Source: an uncultured Bacilli bacterium
Lineage (GTDB): Bacteria; Bacillota_I; Bacilli_A; RF39; UBA660
Assembly (NCBI GenBank): GCA_947628235.1
Contig: CANQZC010000003.1
Span: 1-64,000, forward strand
DNA length: 64,000 bases
Reading direction: 5' to 3'
This document shows positions 46,432-57,800 of the stretch, one piece after another. Position numbers and translations under genes: made by a program. The notes under the pieces were generated by a model. The model was not told where the DNA came from. It worked only from the letters and a program-made list of their open reading frames with translations, and ran no database searches. Every line of letters starts with the position of its first letter. The first letter of the stretch is position 1.

Positions 46432-49400
46432 GTGGCGAAGTATAGCTCAACAATACAGTATAATATTAAGACTAACTTAGATGCGGGAGGTTTCTCGCAA
46501 TTATTAAGTCAGGTCGAAGCTGTTGATAGTGCATTGACTAGATTAGCTTCTAAGCAAATCATTCCACAAAGTCAAATTGACAGTGCAAAACAACAAGTAG
46601 CTACATTAAGTACCGCACTATCCAGATCATACGACTCTGCCTTTAAAACTATAAATTCTGGTAAGTTTTTTAATATTTTAGAGAATGGTAATACTACATT
46701 ATCTAAACTTTCTCAAAGTTTTTCTTTAGTTGGGGCTAAGGGACAAGTAGCATTTAACAACGTCGTTGGTTCTTTGAGTAAATTAGATACTAGATTAAAT
46801 TCTACTAGTAAAACTACAGAAAAAATTTTTAACACTATTGGAAATACAGTTCGATGGGGTGTAATTGCAAGTGTATTCCAAGAGGTAATGAATGGTATCC
46901 ATGGCGCTGTAACCTATATGCAAGATTTAGATAGATCATTAACTGATATTATGTTAGTTAGTGATTATACTAAAGACGATATGCGGGAGTTTGCTCAATA
47001 TGCAAATGAAGCCGCCGCGTCATTAGGTAATACAACAACAGCGTATACAGATGCTGCTATGATTTTCGCACAACAGGGTTATGATCTTGAGAATCAGAAG
47101 AAGTTAGCAGATATAACCTTAAAAGTTTCTAATGTTACAGGACAAGAAGCATCGAAAGTATCTGAAGAATTAACATCTATTATTAATGGTTATCAATTAA
47201 CCGTGGATGATCTTTCTACTTCAATGGATCAAATTGCTAAGATTGCTAATATTTCTGCGGCTGACGTAGAAGAATTAGCAGTTGCTGCATCTCGTGTAGC
47301 AGCTACAGCTAATACTCTTGGTGTAGATCAAGCACAGCTATATTCACAAATTGGTACAATCGTATCTGTTACTCGTGAAGCACCAGAAGTCGTAGGTAAC
47401 GCTCTTAAAACTATCTATGCTCGTTTGGGCGATCTTAAACTTGGTGAAAGTCTTGAAGATGGTACTACTCTTGGTAGCTTTTCTGGAGCACTTGAAAAAA
47501 TTGGTGTTCATGTTATGGATGCCAATGGTGATCTCCGTGAAATGGGTAGTATTGTTGAAGATTTAATGGTACGTTGGCGTGATCTTGATGAAGCTGAAAA
47601 ACAAGCTACCGTAGTAACTCTTGCTGGTAAGTTCCAATCTAACCGTTTGATGACCTTAATGGAAAATCAAGATATGTATTATGATTATTTGGAACAAGCA
47701 GAAAATGAATCTCTTGGCACATTAGATACAATGGAATCAGAACATCTTGATTCTCTTGCTGGAAAAGGCGCTAAGCTACAAGCAACCTTTGAAGGATTAT
47801 TAACTAGTTTATTTAACCAAGATGATTTTGGTCCAGTATTAGATGGATTAACTGGTTTATTAGGATTAATTCAGAATCTAGTATCAGCAGTTGGTGGCGG
47901 TACACCAATTATTACTGCTTTTGGTGCAGCACTTACAAAAGCATTTAGTGCTAATATCGCTCGTAGTATTGCTAACTTTACAGGGAATAGAACTTCTGGT
48001 ATTTTAGCAGAACAAAATGCGGCTGATAGTAAACAAAAATTAGCAGAATATGCGGGTACCCTTGGTTCTGATACAGAAACTAGCAAAACAATTCAAGCTA
48101 TTGATTCTGTTCTTGGTAACCGTGCTAGTATGAATAACAAACAAATTCAACAATGGAATACTTTGGTCGATAGTTTAGTTGCTTCTACTAATGATGCGGT
48201 TCGCGCACAAGAAGCATATAACTCAGAAGTAAAGCGTACTATTGAATTATATGCGGCGGCTCAACGCGAATCTACAGACACTATTAAACAACGTTATGAA
48301 GAAAAAGGATTAAAAGATGTTGGCAAAGTTGTTACTAGTGAGGCCGCCAAAAAAAATATCGCTACTTCTGTTGTAGAGAACGAAGAACAAGTTAAGTTAA
48401 TTAAGACTATTCAAGGTAGCAGTGCTGCCATTGAACAGTATCAAGCAAATCTTGGTACGTTGAGAGAGACATATCAAAGTCTCGCGGCAGAAGGCCAAAT
48501 TAGTGCAGAGGCTAATAGCAAATTACAAGAATCTATTTTAGCTCTTGAAAATGCTGCATTAGAAGGTACTACAAGTGTAGACCAGTTAGAAGAACAACTT
48601 CTTCAATTAGCTCAAGCTACATTAAGAGATAGGGAACTTTTATTAGAAGAGGCTAGTAATCCTAATAGAGCTCGCACTACAAACGAGTCTATGGATCAAG
48701 CTAGAGAACGTCAATTAAGTACACAGCAGATGGCTGAAGGTAGCGGAGAAAATGTACAACAATATGCTGAAAGTATTGATAAACAAGTACAATATCAAAA
48801 CATTATAGAAATAGTAGCCGCAGTAGGCCAATTAGCATTTGCGTGGCAGTCATTTCAATCATTAGGTTCGTTATGGGCTAATGCTGATATGGATACCGGT
48901 GAAAAATTACAACAAACAATACTAAATTTAAGTATGACTGTTCCGATGTTAGTTATGTCATTAAGTCAATTAAATAAAACTAAACTAACCGTTGGTCTAG
49001 TAAGTGGATTAACTACTCTTTCAGCAGAGATGAAAAGCTATGCTTCTAGAACCGCTCCAGCTGTAATTAGTTCATCCAATATTATCGCTCAACGTTTCAC
49101 GACTATGGGCGGAGCAGCTTCTCGTTCTGCTGCAGCTATGGGATTTCTATCGAATGCCGCGAGAGTAGGTTCTGTTGCTATATCAGGACTAAGTAAAGTC
49201 ATTGGCGCTTTGGGTGGTCCTATTGGTGTTGCTATGTTAGCATTAACCGCTATTTCTACGGTTATTAGTGGGGTGACAACTGCAGCAGAAGAAGCTCAAC
49301 GTAAAATTGTTGAAGATGCTCAAGAAACTCAAGAAAAGGCTCAAACTAATTTAGATTCTATTGATAATTGGGATCAATTATATCAAAAATATCGCCAAAC

Positions 49401-52400
49401 TGGAGAAGTAACAGAAGAGCTAACTTCTGCCTCTTATGATTTATCTACCACTTTAGGTATTACAGGCGGTTCAGCATTAACCGCAGCAGAAAATTTTGAA
49501 ACCCTGGCTCAAAAAATTAAAAAAGCTAGAGATGCTGAATTAGATGCTCAAATAGAAGCATCTGACAAAATTATTGATGCTAATAAAGATGCATTTACTG
49601 GGACTTGGAACAATGGTTCTATACTCAAAGATGTAAAAGATGCTTATTCAAATGTTGCTAAAACTCAAACGAAAGAGTCTCAAGCAATCATAGATTTACA
49701 AGATAAAATTTTAGGTGGTGTTGATGAAAAAGATATTTATGCGGTCATTAACGCTATTGAAACCTATAAACAAGCCTTAATAGATTTACAAAACACAGGG
49801 ACAGATTTTCAAAAAGAACGTGCTACCGCTCAATTAGATGAATTAAATAAAACTTTAGCCAATCAAGCTGAATATCAAACTATTGTTGATGAAACTCAAA
49901 AGAAAGCTGAAGCAGCTGCCCAAAACTCGGATTTTCAAGAACAAATTTCTAAAATTACTAATTTACAAGATTTAATAGATGCATATGCTAATAATCCTGC
50001 CATTGCAGATTGGTGGCGAAGTGCGACAACAGAAGCTGAAAAGTATGCTTTTATTGCGAAAACCGCAGCAGAAGAACAAGCAAAACTAGCAGATGCAGCT
50101 TCGATGTTAGATGAACGTAAGGACCTTTTTGATGCCACTAAATATAAGCAAGCTGATTTAAATGGTGCAACGGTTGATGGAAAATTATTAACTACAGATA
50201 TTACTGATATATTTGATGATAGCCATATGCAACTTCAAGAGTTTTTAAACAATTTAAAAGATAGTATCAAAAGTTTACCTGAAGATATGCAAATTAAACT
50301 ATTGGCTACATTAGATGAAGATGCTTCTTTAGATGAAATTCTTGCTTCCTTAAATGATATTGTTAATCAAGCAGAGGATGATGCTAAGATTGCCTTAAGT
50401 AAAAGTATCGAAAAAATGAGTGATGCAGATTTTCAAGGAAAAATTGATACTGATGTTGACACTGAAGAACTTAAAGATGTTATGGAATATCTTGAAGATA
50501 ATGTCGATAGTTCAGATAAGGCAGCTAAAGGTCTTGAAGATTACAACGAAGCTATTAAAGGTGATGTTGATGCTCTTGAAGATTTAGCAGAAGCTCAATT
50601 ACGATATGATTCTGCAGTAGAAGATTCGGTCGATAATCTGGATGATTGGGAAGATGCTTTAAATTCTAAAAGCATTAAAAAACGTGCCCAAGCAGTGGAA
50701 GAGCTTGAAAATACATATCAAGATTTATTAGATCTAGATCCATCGGTTAATTTAAGTGATGATTTTACTGGTAGCATTGATAATCTTAATTTATTAAGAA
50801 AAGCAATTAATGGCAGCGAAGAAGCCTATGAAGAATTGCAGAAAAGAGCTGCAAAAGATATATGGATTCAAGCAGGACTTGATCCAATGTCATTTGATTC
50901 TGTATGGAAAGATATGCAAGCTATTCTTGATGCGAATTCTTATAATGAAATACCTATTGGTGCTACATTAGATGATATGCCTTTCTTACAAGGTTTAGCT
51001 GAAATGTTATCGGAAGCTGGATTAACTGTATCACAAATTGAAGGCGTTCTAAGTTCGATGGGAATTGATGCAACTGTTACTACTGGAGAAGGCACTGCAG
51101 TAGATACTACAACAGTTACAGATTTAGTTCCAGAAATTACAACTGAATCTAGGACAGTTACTTATCCTATGGGTCCAGGAGAAGAAACTAGTACAACTAT
51201 TGAAATTCCTACTGTAAGATATAAAACAGTTCCATCATCTATTGATAACACAAAAACTATGACGGGATTTGGCTTACAAGTAACCTCATCTGGTAGTGGA
51301 CAAACTTCTGGTGGTGGAGTTACAGTTACTGAAGCTCGTAAAGTTGGAAATATGGGTGGGGGTAGTAAATCAAGAGGCACTTCTGCGCGCCCCTCTGGCG
51401 GCTCCGGTGGAGGCGGCGGAGGTGGAGGTGGAAAAGGAAAATCTCCGAAGGGCTCTGGCGGCGGTGGTAGCGGTTCTGGAAAGACATATGAGCCAAAGAA
51501 AAAAGATGCTAAAGAAGATGAGATTGATCGTTATGAACGAGTAAACACTCTTCTCAAAGCTATCGAGGGTGATTTTGATGTAATTGCCGAAGAGCAAGAT
51601 AGATTAGCTGGATGGAATCAAGTTGATAATATGAATAAGCAAATTGGTTTGTTACAAAGACAAATTAGTTTGCATAAAGAAAAACTAGAAATTCAGAAAC
51701 AAGAAGCAAAAGAATTACAAGATGAATTATCAAGTCAATATGGTATAACATTTGATAATGAAGGATTTATTGCTAATTATGCTCAGATACACCAAGGATT
51801 AATTGATGAAGTTAACAATTTAATTAATCAATATAATGCTACAGGGACTGAAGAAGGTCAAGAAGTATTAGAAGAACAAATTGATGCAGCAGAAAAACGC
51901 TTAGATAAATTTGCAGATAAATATGAACGATATGATGAGTTGTGGTCAGAAGAACTTCGAGAAAGCATGAAAGATCTTGAAGATTTAGAAGATCAAATTG
52001 AAGATTTACGCATTGAGGCATTTGAGTCATCTACCGAAGCTGTTAATGATATTAAAGATTTACAAGAAAGTTTAATTGATTTTAATGCTGTATTTAGTGG
52101 ATTACGTAAAGGTGATCCATTTAGAGATATGGCAACTTCCGCAGAAAAACTTGTTAATTATTTTGATGTAGCTGGAGATCACCTCGATGATTTCTATAAT
52201 AAATTATATCAGCGTACTAAAGAGCAAAGAGATGCGGCAACTAATGACGCCGCCCGCAATTGGTATGATAAGCAATTAGAAGCTATTACCCAAGCACAGA
52301 ATGCATTAGGTCAAGGTACTATTGAAGCTCATGGTACTGGTTATCTCGATATGGCTATGAAAAACATGGAATATATGATGGAACAAATCCAGCAATTCCA

Positions 52401-54738
52401 AGAAACTGGTTCATCTATGATCTTTGGCGAAGACGAAGGTGACATGTATGAAATAGCTAGAGATGTATACGAGACTGCCGCGGAATTAATTATGGACTTT
52501 GAAGATGAAATTGAAGAACTCCATGATGCTATTCTCGATGCTATTGATGATATTGGTGATCGTATAGATGAACGCCGTGAATCTTATGAACAAATTACTG
52601 ATGAACTAGATCATCAAAGAGAAATATTAGAGCTTCTACGTGGTGATGAAAATTACTATGAAATTAATCAACTATTAGATGCACAACAATATAATTACAA
52701 GGCTTCTATTGGTGAACTTAATGAACAAATGAAAGTTCTTAAAGATTTACAATCTGGACTTGTTGAAAATTCAGAAGAGTGGAAAAAAGTTCAAGAGATG
52801 ATTGTAGATACTCAAGAAGAATTAAATGATCTTGTTGAAGCATCCTTAGAAGCATTAGCAGAAAAGTATGAAAATACTGTTTATGCTATTGGTGATAAAT
52901 GGATTAAAGGTGCATTAGGTACTGATCTTGATTGGATGGAAGAGCAGTGGGAAATGCTTAACCGCAATGAAGATTATTACCTAGATGAAGTTAATGCTTC
53001 TTATGAAGTTGATAAACTAAGACGTCAATATCAGCAACTACTTGATGACGCTGGAAATGATCTTAGTATACAACAAAAGATTTCTTCTCAAATGCAAGAA
53101 CAGCTAACTTACTTGCGGGAGAAGGAAAAACTTTCTGAATATGATGTAGCTTATGCTCAAGCACAGTTAGAAATCTTACAAAAACAGATTGCTCTTGAAG
53201 AAGCTCAACGTAATAAGGCACAGCTCAAATTACGTAGAGATAGTCAAGGTAATTACAACTATGTATATACTGCCAATCCAGAAGATCAAGAAGAAGCTGG
53301 TCAAGACTTGGCAAATGCTCAAAATAATGCTTATAATCTAAGTAAAGAGCAAATGCGGCAGACACAGGAAGATTCACTTTCTGCTCTACAGGACGCCCGC
53401 AGTTTAATTGATGATATTTGGACAAATGCTAATTTAACTCTCGAAGAAAAACAACAACGTACTCGTGAAGTTATTGATAGTTTAAATGAATATCTAGCGG
53501 GAACTTCTGAACAGCTTGCTACTTCTGAAAAGAATATTATTAATGATTTCTTAGGAATGTGTGAGTTATTACTAGATGAAAATCTTGGTAATACAGAATT
53601 TGTACGGGATCGCCTAAGCGATGTTCGTCAAGAAATTATTGATGGCAACTTAGCTGCCTTTGATGAAATTGATACTCGTTATGACGATAGTTTAACTCAC
53701 TGGTTATATGATATTGATGAATTTACCGCTAGTTCAGAGTCGATGTTCCAAGATCTAATTGCAAATGCAGAAGATTATGCGGCCGCCACAGATGAGGTTG
53801 CCGCGCTTGTGGAACAAAACTTTGATACTATCACTGATGCGGTGAATCGTGCTAAAGATGCTACCGATGATCTTGCTAACAGTCAAGCGGACTTTATTCA
53901 ACAGTTAAAATCTGATGCTGGTGTAATTCAAAATTATGAAAGCACTATGCAAGGATATATTAATAAATTGTCTGATGCTTCTAATCAAATGCGTGCTTAT
54001 CAAGAGCATGTAAATGATTTACAGAATCAGATTGTTGATAAAGACCGCGAGATTGCTGAAAAAGATACTACCATTCAATACTACGAAAATGGTGGAAATA
54101 ATGGTGGCGGCGGAGGTGGCGGCAATGCTGGTGGCGGTGGAGGCGGTATGGACACCGGCCAAATTGCTGAAGGTATTGCTGGTAACATCTGGACTTTTGG
54201 TAGTTGGGGTGATGATCCTTATCGTTTGAATCTAATGATTCAAAAGTTCGGTCCAGACCAAGGTCGTGCTATCCATGATGCTGTACAATCTCTGTTCAAT
54301 GGTCATCCTGCTTATGGTTATCAATATAATCCAAGCAAGTGGGCATCTGAAGGTTACGGTTATTATTCACAATTCGGCCCTGATAGATTTGATACAGGTG
54401 GTTATACTGGTGATTGGGGTAGTGAAAATGGCAAACTTGCTATGCTTCACTCCAAAGAGTTAGTTCTAAATGATACAGATACTCAAAATATCCTTGCGGC
54501 GGTTTCCGCAGTAAGAGATATGGCTTTATTATTACGAACTGGTGCTCTTGCTGGTATTACTTCTCAATTTGCGGGAGCTGGGTATGCGGTAACACGAGAC
54601 AGCTCGAGTGTTGAACAAAATGTTCATATCACCGCAGAATTTCCTAATGTGTCTGATTCAAGAGAAATTGAAGAAGCATTGCTTGGTCTTAATGATCGAG
54701 CCTTCCAATATGCCAATCGTGCTTCTCTTGGACATTAG
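46432..54738 (+). CDS. Tail tape measure protein (2,768 aa)
   Basis: GTG start after AAGGAGGCAGAAGGAATC. Sets tail length and helps DNA entry. N-terminus has the TMP core (MQDLDRSLTDIMLVSDYTKD... ASRVAATANTLG... LYSQIGTIVSVTRE), a hydrophobic middle around residues 800-960, long coiled-coil stretches, a Gly/Ser linker near residues 1640-1685, and the C-terminal signature FDTGGYTGDWG...AMLHSKELVLN (about 2650-2690) typical of Gram-positive phage tape measures. By the usual 1.5 A per residue rule the tail would be roughly 400 nm, unusually long. Confidence 0.93.
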   Translation: MAKYSSTIQYNIKTNLDAGGFSQLLSQVEAVDSALTRLASKQIIPQSQIDSAKQQVATLSTALSRSYDSAFKTINSGKFFNILENGNTTLSKLSQSFSLVGAKGQVAFNNVVGSLSKLDTRLNSTSKTTEKIFNTIGNTVRWGVIASVFQEVMNGIHGAVTYMQDLDRSLTDIMLVSDYTKDDMREFAQYANEAAASLGNTTTAYTDAAMIFAQQGYDLENQKKLADITLKVSNVTGQEASKVSEELTSIINGYQLTVDDLSTSMDQIAKIANISAADVEELAVAASRVAATANTLGVDQAQLYSQIGTIVSVTREAPEVVGNALKTIYARLGDLKLGESLEDGTTLGSFSGALEKIGVHVMDANGDLREMGSIVEDLMVRWRDLDEAEKQATVVTLAGKFQSNRLMTLMENQDMYYDYLEQAENESLGTLDTMESEHLDSLAGKGAKLQATFEGLLTSLFNQDDFGPVLDGLTGLLGLIQNLVSAVGGGTPIITAFGAALTKAFSANIARSIANFTGNRTSGILAEQNAADSKQKLAEYAGTLGSDTETSKTIQAIDSVLGNRASMNNKQIQQWNTLVDSLVASTNDAVRAQEAYNSEVKRTIELYAAAQRESTDTIKQRYEEKGLKDVGKVVTSEAAKKNIATSVVENEEQVKLIKTIQGSSAAIEQYQANLGTLRETYQSLAAEGQISAEANSKLQESILALENAALEGTTSVDQLEEQLLQLAQATLRDRELLLEEASNPNRARTTNESMDQARERQLSTQQMAEGSGENVQQYAESIDKQVQYQNIIEIVAAVGQLAFAWQSFQSLGSLWANADMDTGEKLQQTILNLSMTVPMLVMSLSQLNKTKLTVGLVSGLTTLSAEMKSYASRTAPAVISSSNIIAQRFTTMGGAASRSAAAMGFLSNAARVGSVAISGLSKVIGALGGPIGVAMLALTAISTVISGVTTAAEEAQRKIVEDAQETQEKAQTNLDSIDNWDQLYQKYRQTGEVTEELTSASYDLSTTLGITGGSALTAAENFETLAQKIKKARDAELDAQIEASDKIIDANKDAFTGTWNNGSILKDVKDAYSNVAKTQTKESQAIIDLQDKILGGVDEKDIYAVINAIETYKQALIDLQNTGTDFQKERATAQLDELNKTLANQAEYQTIVDETQKKAEAAAQNSDFQEQISKITNLQDLIDAYANNPAIADWWRSATTEAEKYAFIAKTAAEEQAKLADAASMLDERKDLFDATKYKQADLNGATVDGKLLTTDITDIFDDSHMQLQEFLNNLKDSIKSLPEDMQIKLLATLDEDASLDEILASLNDIVNQAEDDAKIALSKSIEKMSDADFQGKIDTDVDTEELKDVMEYLEDNVDSSDKAAKGLEDYNEAIKGDVDALEDLAEAQLRYDSAVEDSVDNLDDWEDALNSKSIKKRAQAVEELENTYQDLLDLDPSVNLSDDFTGSIDNLNLLRKAINGSEEAYEELQKRAAKDIWIQAGLDPMSFDSVWKDMQAILDANSYNEIPIGATLDDMPFLQGLAEMLSEAGLTVSQIEGVLSSMGIDATVTTGEGTAVDTTTVTDLVPEITTESRTVTYPMGPGEETSTTIEIPTVRYKTVPSSIDNTKTMTGFGLQVTSSGSGQTSGGGVTVTEARKVGNMGGGSKSRGTSARPSGGSGGGGGGGGGKGKSPKGSGGGGSGSGKTYEPKKKDAKEDEIDRYERVNTLLKAIEGDFDVIAEEQDRLAGWNQVDNMNKQIGLLQRQISLHKEKLEIQKQEAKELQDELSSQYGITFDNEGFIANYAQIHQGLIDEVNNLINQYNATGTEEGQEVLEEQIDAAEKRLDKFADKYERYDELWSEELRESMKDLEDLEDQIEDLRIEAFESSTEAVNDIKDLQESLIDFNAVFSGLRKGDPFRDMATSAEKLVNYFDVAGDHLDDFYNKLYQRTKEQRDAATNDAARNWYDKQLEAITQAQNALGQGTIEAHGTGYLDMAMKNMEYMMEQIQQFQETGSSMIFGEDEGDMYEIARDVYETAAELIMDFEDEIEELHDAILDAIDDIGDRIDERRESYEQITDELDHQREILELLRGDENYYEINQLLDAQQYNYKASIGELNEQMKVLKDLQSGLVENSEEWKKVQEMIVDTQEELNDLVEASLEALAEKYENTVYAIGDKWIKGALGTDLDWMEEQWEMLNRNEDYYLDEVNASYEVDKLRRQYQQLLDDAGNDLSIQQKISSQMQEQLTYLREKEKLSEYDVAYAQAQLEILQKQIALEEAQRNKAQLKLRRDSQGNYNYVYTANPEDQEEAGQDLANAQNNAYNLSKEQMRQTQEDSLSALQDARSLIDDIWTNANLTLEEKQQRTREVIDSLNEYLAGTSEQLATSEKNIINDFLGMCELLLDENLGNTEFVRDRLSDVRQEIIDGNLAAFDEIDTRYDDSLTHWLYDIDEFTASSESMFQDLIANAEDYAAATDEVAALVEQNFDTITDAVNRAKDATDDLANSQADFIQQLKSDAGVIQNYESTMQGYINKLSDASNQMRAYQEHVNDLQNQIVDKDREIAEKDTTIQYYENGGNNGGGGGGGNAGGGGGGMDTGQIAEGIAGNIWTFGSWGDDPYRLNLMIQKFGPDQGRAIHDAVQSLFNGHPAYGYQYNPSKWASEGYGYYSQFGPDRFDTGGYTGDWGSENGKLAMLHSKELVLNDTDTQNILAAVSAVRDMALLLRTGALAGITSQFAGAGYAVTRDSSSVEQNVHITAEFPNVSDSREIEEALLGLNDRAFQYANRASLGH

Positions 54739-54808
54739 GGCAAAATCCAATAATTTTCCTATTTTCATTTTCATATATATATGAGTATGTGAAAAAAGGA
54801 ATGTTTTA

Positions 54809-54841
54809 GGGAGAGTATTTTCATATACTCTCCCTATTTTT
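54809..54841 (+). terminator. Terminator after the tape measure gene
   Basis: GGGAGAGTAT / ATACTCTCCC followed by TATTTTTG. Confidence 0.9.
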
Positions 54842-54864
54842 GTTTTTAAGGAAGAGGTGGTAAA

Positions 54865-57800
54865 GTGCCAGAAAGAAATCAGATTCAAGAATCTGTATTA
54901 AAAGCTATTGATTCTTTGGTAAATGACCGCCTAAATAGATATGCAACAGATAAGACAATTACAGGTGTTATTGTTAAATGTAATAATAGTTTAACAGGTG
55001 AATATACTGTCAATTATCAGGGTGGCAATTTAATTGCATTTGCGGATGAAGGTGTTGCGTATAGCAAAAGCACTTCTGTATATGTTTTAGTACCAGAAGG
55101 TAACTTTAGTAATAAAAAAATTATTCTTGGAAAAGCATCAACTATCGAGGATGATCAAAATATTACTTTTGTGTCTTCTATGGTAAGCGATTATAATCCC
55201 GTCGGCCGCAATACGTTAACAACTAAAGAGGGTTTTTCTAACTTTGGTTTACACAGTTATTTGCGGGAAGATTATTATTTAATTTATGATTATGATAATC
55301 AAGAAAACAGCGCAGTTGATTTCAATGTTGAAGAGTTTCAGAATTATCTTAAAGAATCTGAAGCAATAATGATTGAAGCTAGCTTCCGCACTAGATTACC
55401 AGTAGCTCATAGAAATACTAAAACTGGTATATATGGATTACAATTTGTCTTAGCTTTTAAAGATAGATCAACAGACGAAGAAGTATATAAGACTTGGTCT
55501 TATGTGCTAGATACTAATAGTATGACTGGTAATCCTTATGCTTATAATAATTGGGCTGATCAGTATGCTATCTTTCCAATAGATATACCAAATTTCTCTC
55601 ATATTCAATCTATTATGTTCTATTCACAAGGTTTTGTAGAACAAGATGATCTAGCTAACGATGCTTTAACTGGAGCAGACATTTGGTGTAAAGAACTAGA
55701 GATACATGGATTAAGAAAGATTACTGCGATCAATGGAGATTATTCATTACGTATCTCTACGCCGCATGGTGCTACTTTTAGAACTTCTACTCCTAATGAA
55801 TCGTTAGATGTTATAGCGGAAACTCGTTATCAAAATGTAATATCTGACGGTTGGATGTTCTATTGGTTTAGACAAGATGCGCGAGTAACGACCGCATCTA
55901 ACAATTATAAAATGTATGGTGGTACAGGTTGGGCAAGTTTAGAAGCTGATAAAGGTACTACTAAAACAATTACATTGTATGAACGAGAAAATAGGGCTTT
56001 TGAAAACAAATATCTTTGCGTAGCTGTATATAAAGAAGAAATTATTCTTAAAGAATATTTTACTTTATATAATGATACCGCCCGCAGAGAACTTGAAATT
56101 GTTTCTAATTTGGGAAATAAATTTAGCTTTGATCGTGGTACTCCTACTCTTACTTGTCAAATAGATGGTAAACAAAGTGATTTTGATGCGGATAGTGCTA
56201 CACATCGTCCTGATTCATGGTTTACCTTCGTATGGAGTAAGATAGATGCTTATGGTCAGGTTAGTACATTTGATAAGACAAAAGAAGAATTACAAAAAGA
56301 ATATGACGATGCTCTAGTAGGTAATGCAGGCTATATGGAGCTAAGCGCCTTAAAAAATCAAATTATGTTGATGGAAGGTGTTGAGTTCAACCGCAATGTA
56401 TTAACTTATCCTGTGCGGAGTATCGAAAATACTACGACATTTAGATGTTCAGTATATTTAAAAGATAGAGAAGATGAAGAGTCTTACTCTATTGGTTCTG
56501 CTGATATTGTTTTACAGAATGAGAATGCGGCTATTCCAAGCGATTACTATATTTTAATTGAAAATGGAGATCAGGTTTTTCAATATAGTGAATCTGGTGT
56601 AACTCCTGCAAGTGATCGTTATCGAGACCCGCAAGATATTTTACCTTTACAATGTCATTTTTATGATCCTGCTGGATTAGAAGTTAATAATAATACTTAT
56701 GAAGTTAAATGGTTAGTACCATTAGAAGGAACACTTCTAGTACCTCCTGCGTCTCTTCATTTGAATCCTTCTACTGGTAAGATAGAATGGTTCTTAGAAA
56801 AGATTTATCCTACAGAGATTGCAGAGAACTTTGATTATCAAGCATTAAATAATCAAATTACATGTATAGTTAATTATAACGGCCAAGAGTATACAAAAGA
56901 TACCAGATTTTCTTTTGTAAAAATTGGCGATAATGGTACTAATGGTACTGATATTGCAGTTAAAATTTCACCAACAAGTGAATCAAATATTTTAGATAAA
57001 GATTTACTTACTCTTTGGATGCACAATAATGATACGTTCTGGAATACTGGTCAAGCTATTAATGAAAAAGTATTAGACTTTGATATTTATCAAAGAGAAC
57101 AAAAACTACTTCCTAATACTGTTACATGGACAATAGCTGGTAGTACAAGTTCTATTCTTGTTACTAATATGTATGAGGGTGAAGATGGCCGCGATGGAGT
57201 GCGACTGGCTGTCACAGGCAATGCAAGAGCTCAGCGAAATCAGATTGTAAAAGGACAGACTACATTAGAAGTAACTTTACAAGGTAACGATGATGGAGTA
57301 TCAGATATTCAAAGAAATAGAACTACTTACTATGGTTTCTATGGTATTCCTATTATTAAATCTTACGCAGGAGTAACATATCCTCTACATATTGATAATA
57401 AATATACATTGAAACAAATTGTATATAATGCGGATGGCCGCAATCCATTATATAATAAGAATCAAGGTGTGAAGATTCGATATGATGGGGCAGACGCCGC
57501 AAATAAGATGATTACTTTTCAGGCTCTTGGTGGAGAGTATGAAAATGTTGCGGGAGATGGTAATACTTGTGCATTTAAATTGATGCAAAATCGTGATGAT
57601 TATAAAGATAGTGATCTAGTAAGTGGGCAACTTACATTGCGATTTGATGAAAATGGAGAATGCTTAGTTTATATTCTTCCTGAAGATGTTTATAGTGGAT
57701 TATACACAAATAATCTTGTTCATGGTTCAATTTATTCAAGCGGTCAACTAGAAGCTGAATTTTGGGTACCTATTCACATGCAGCTTAATACAGTTGGATT

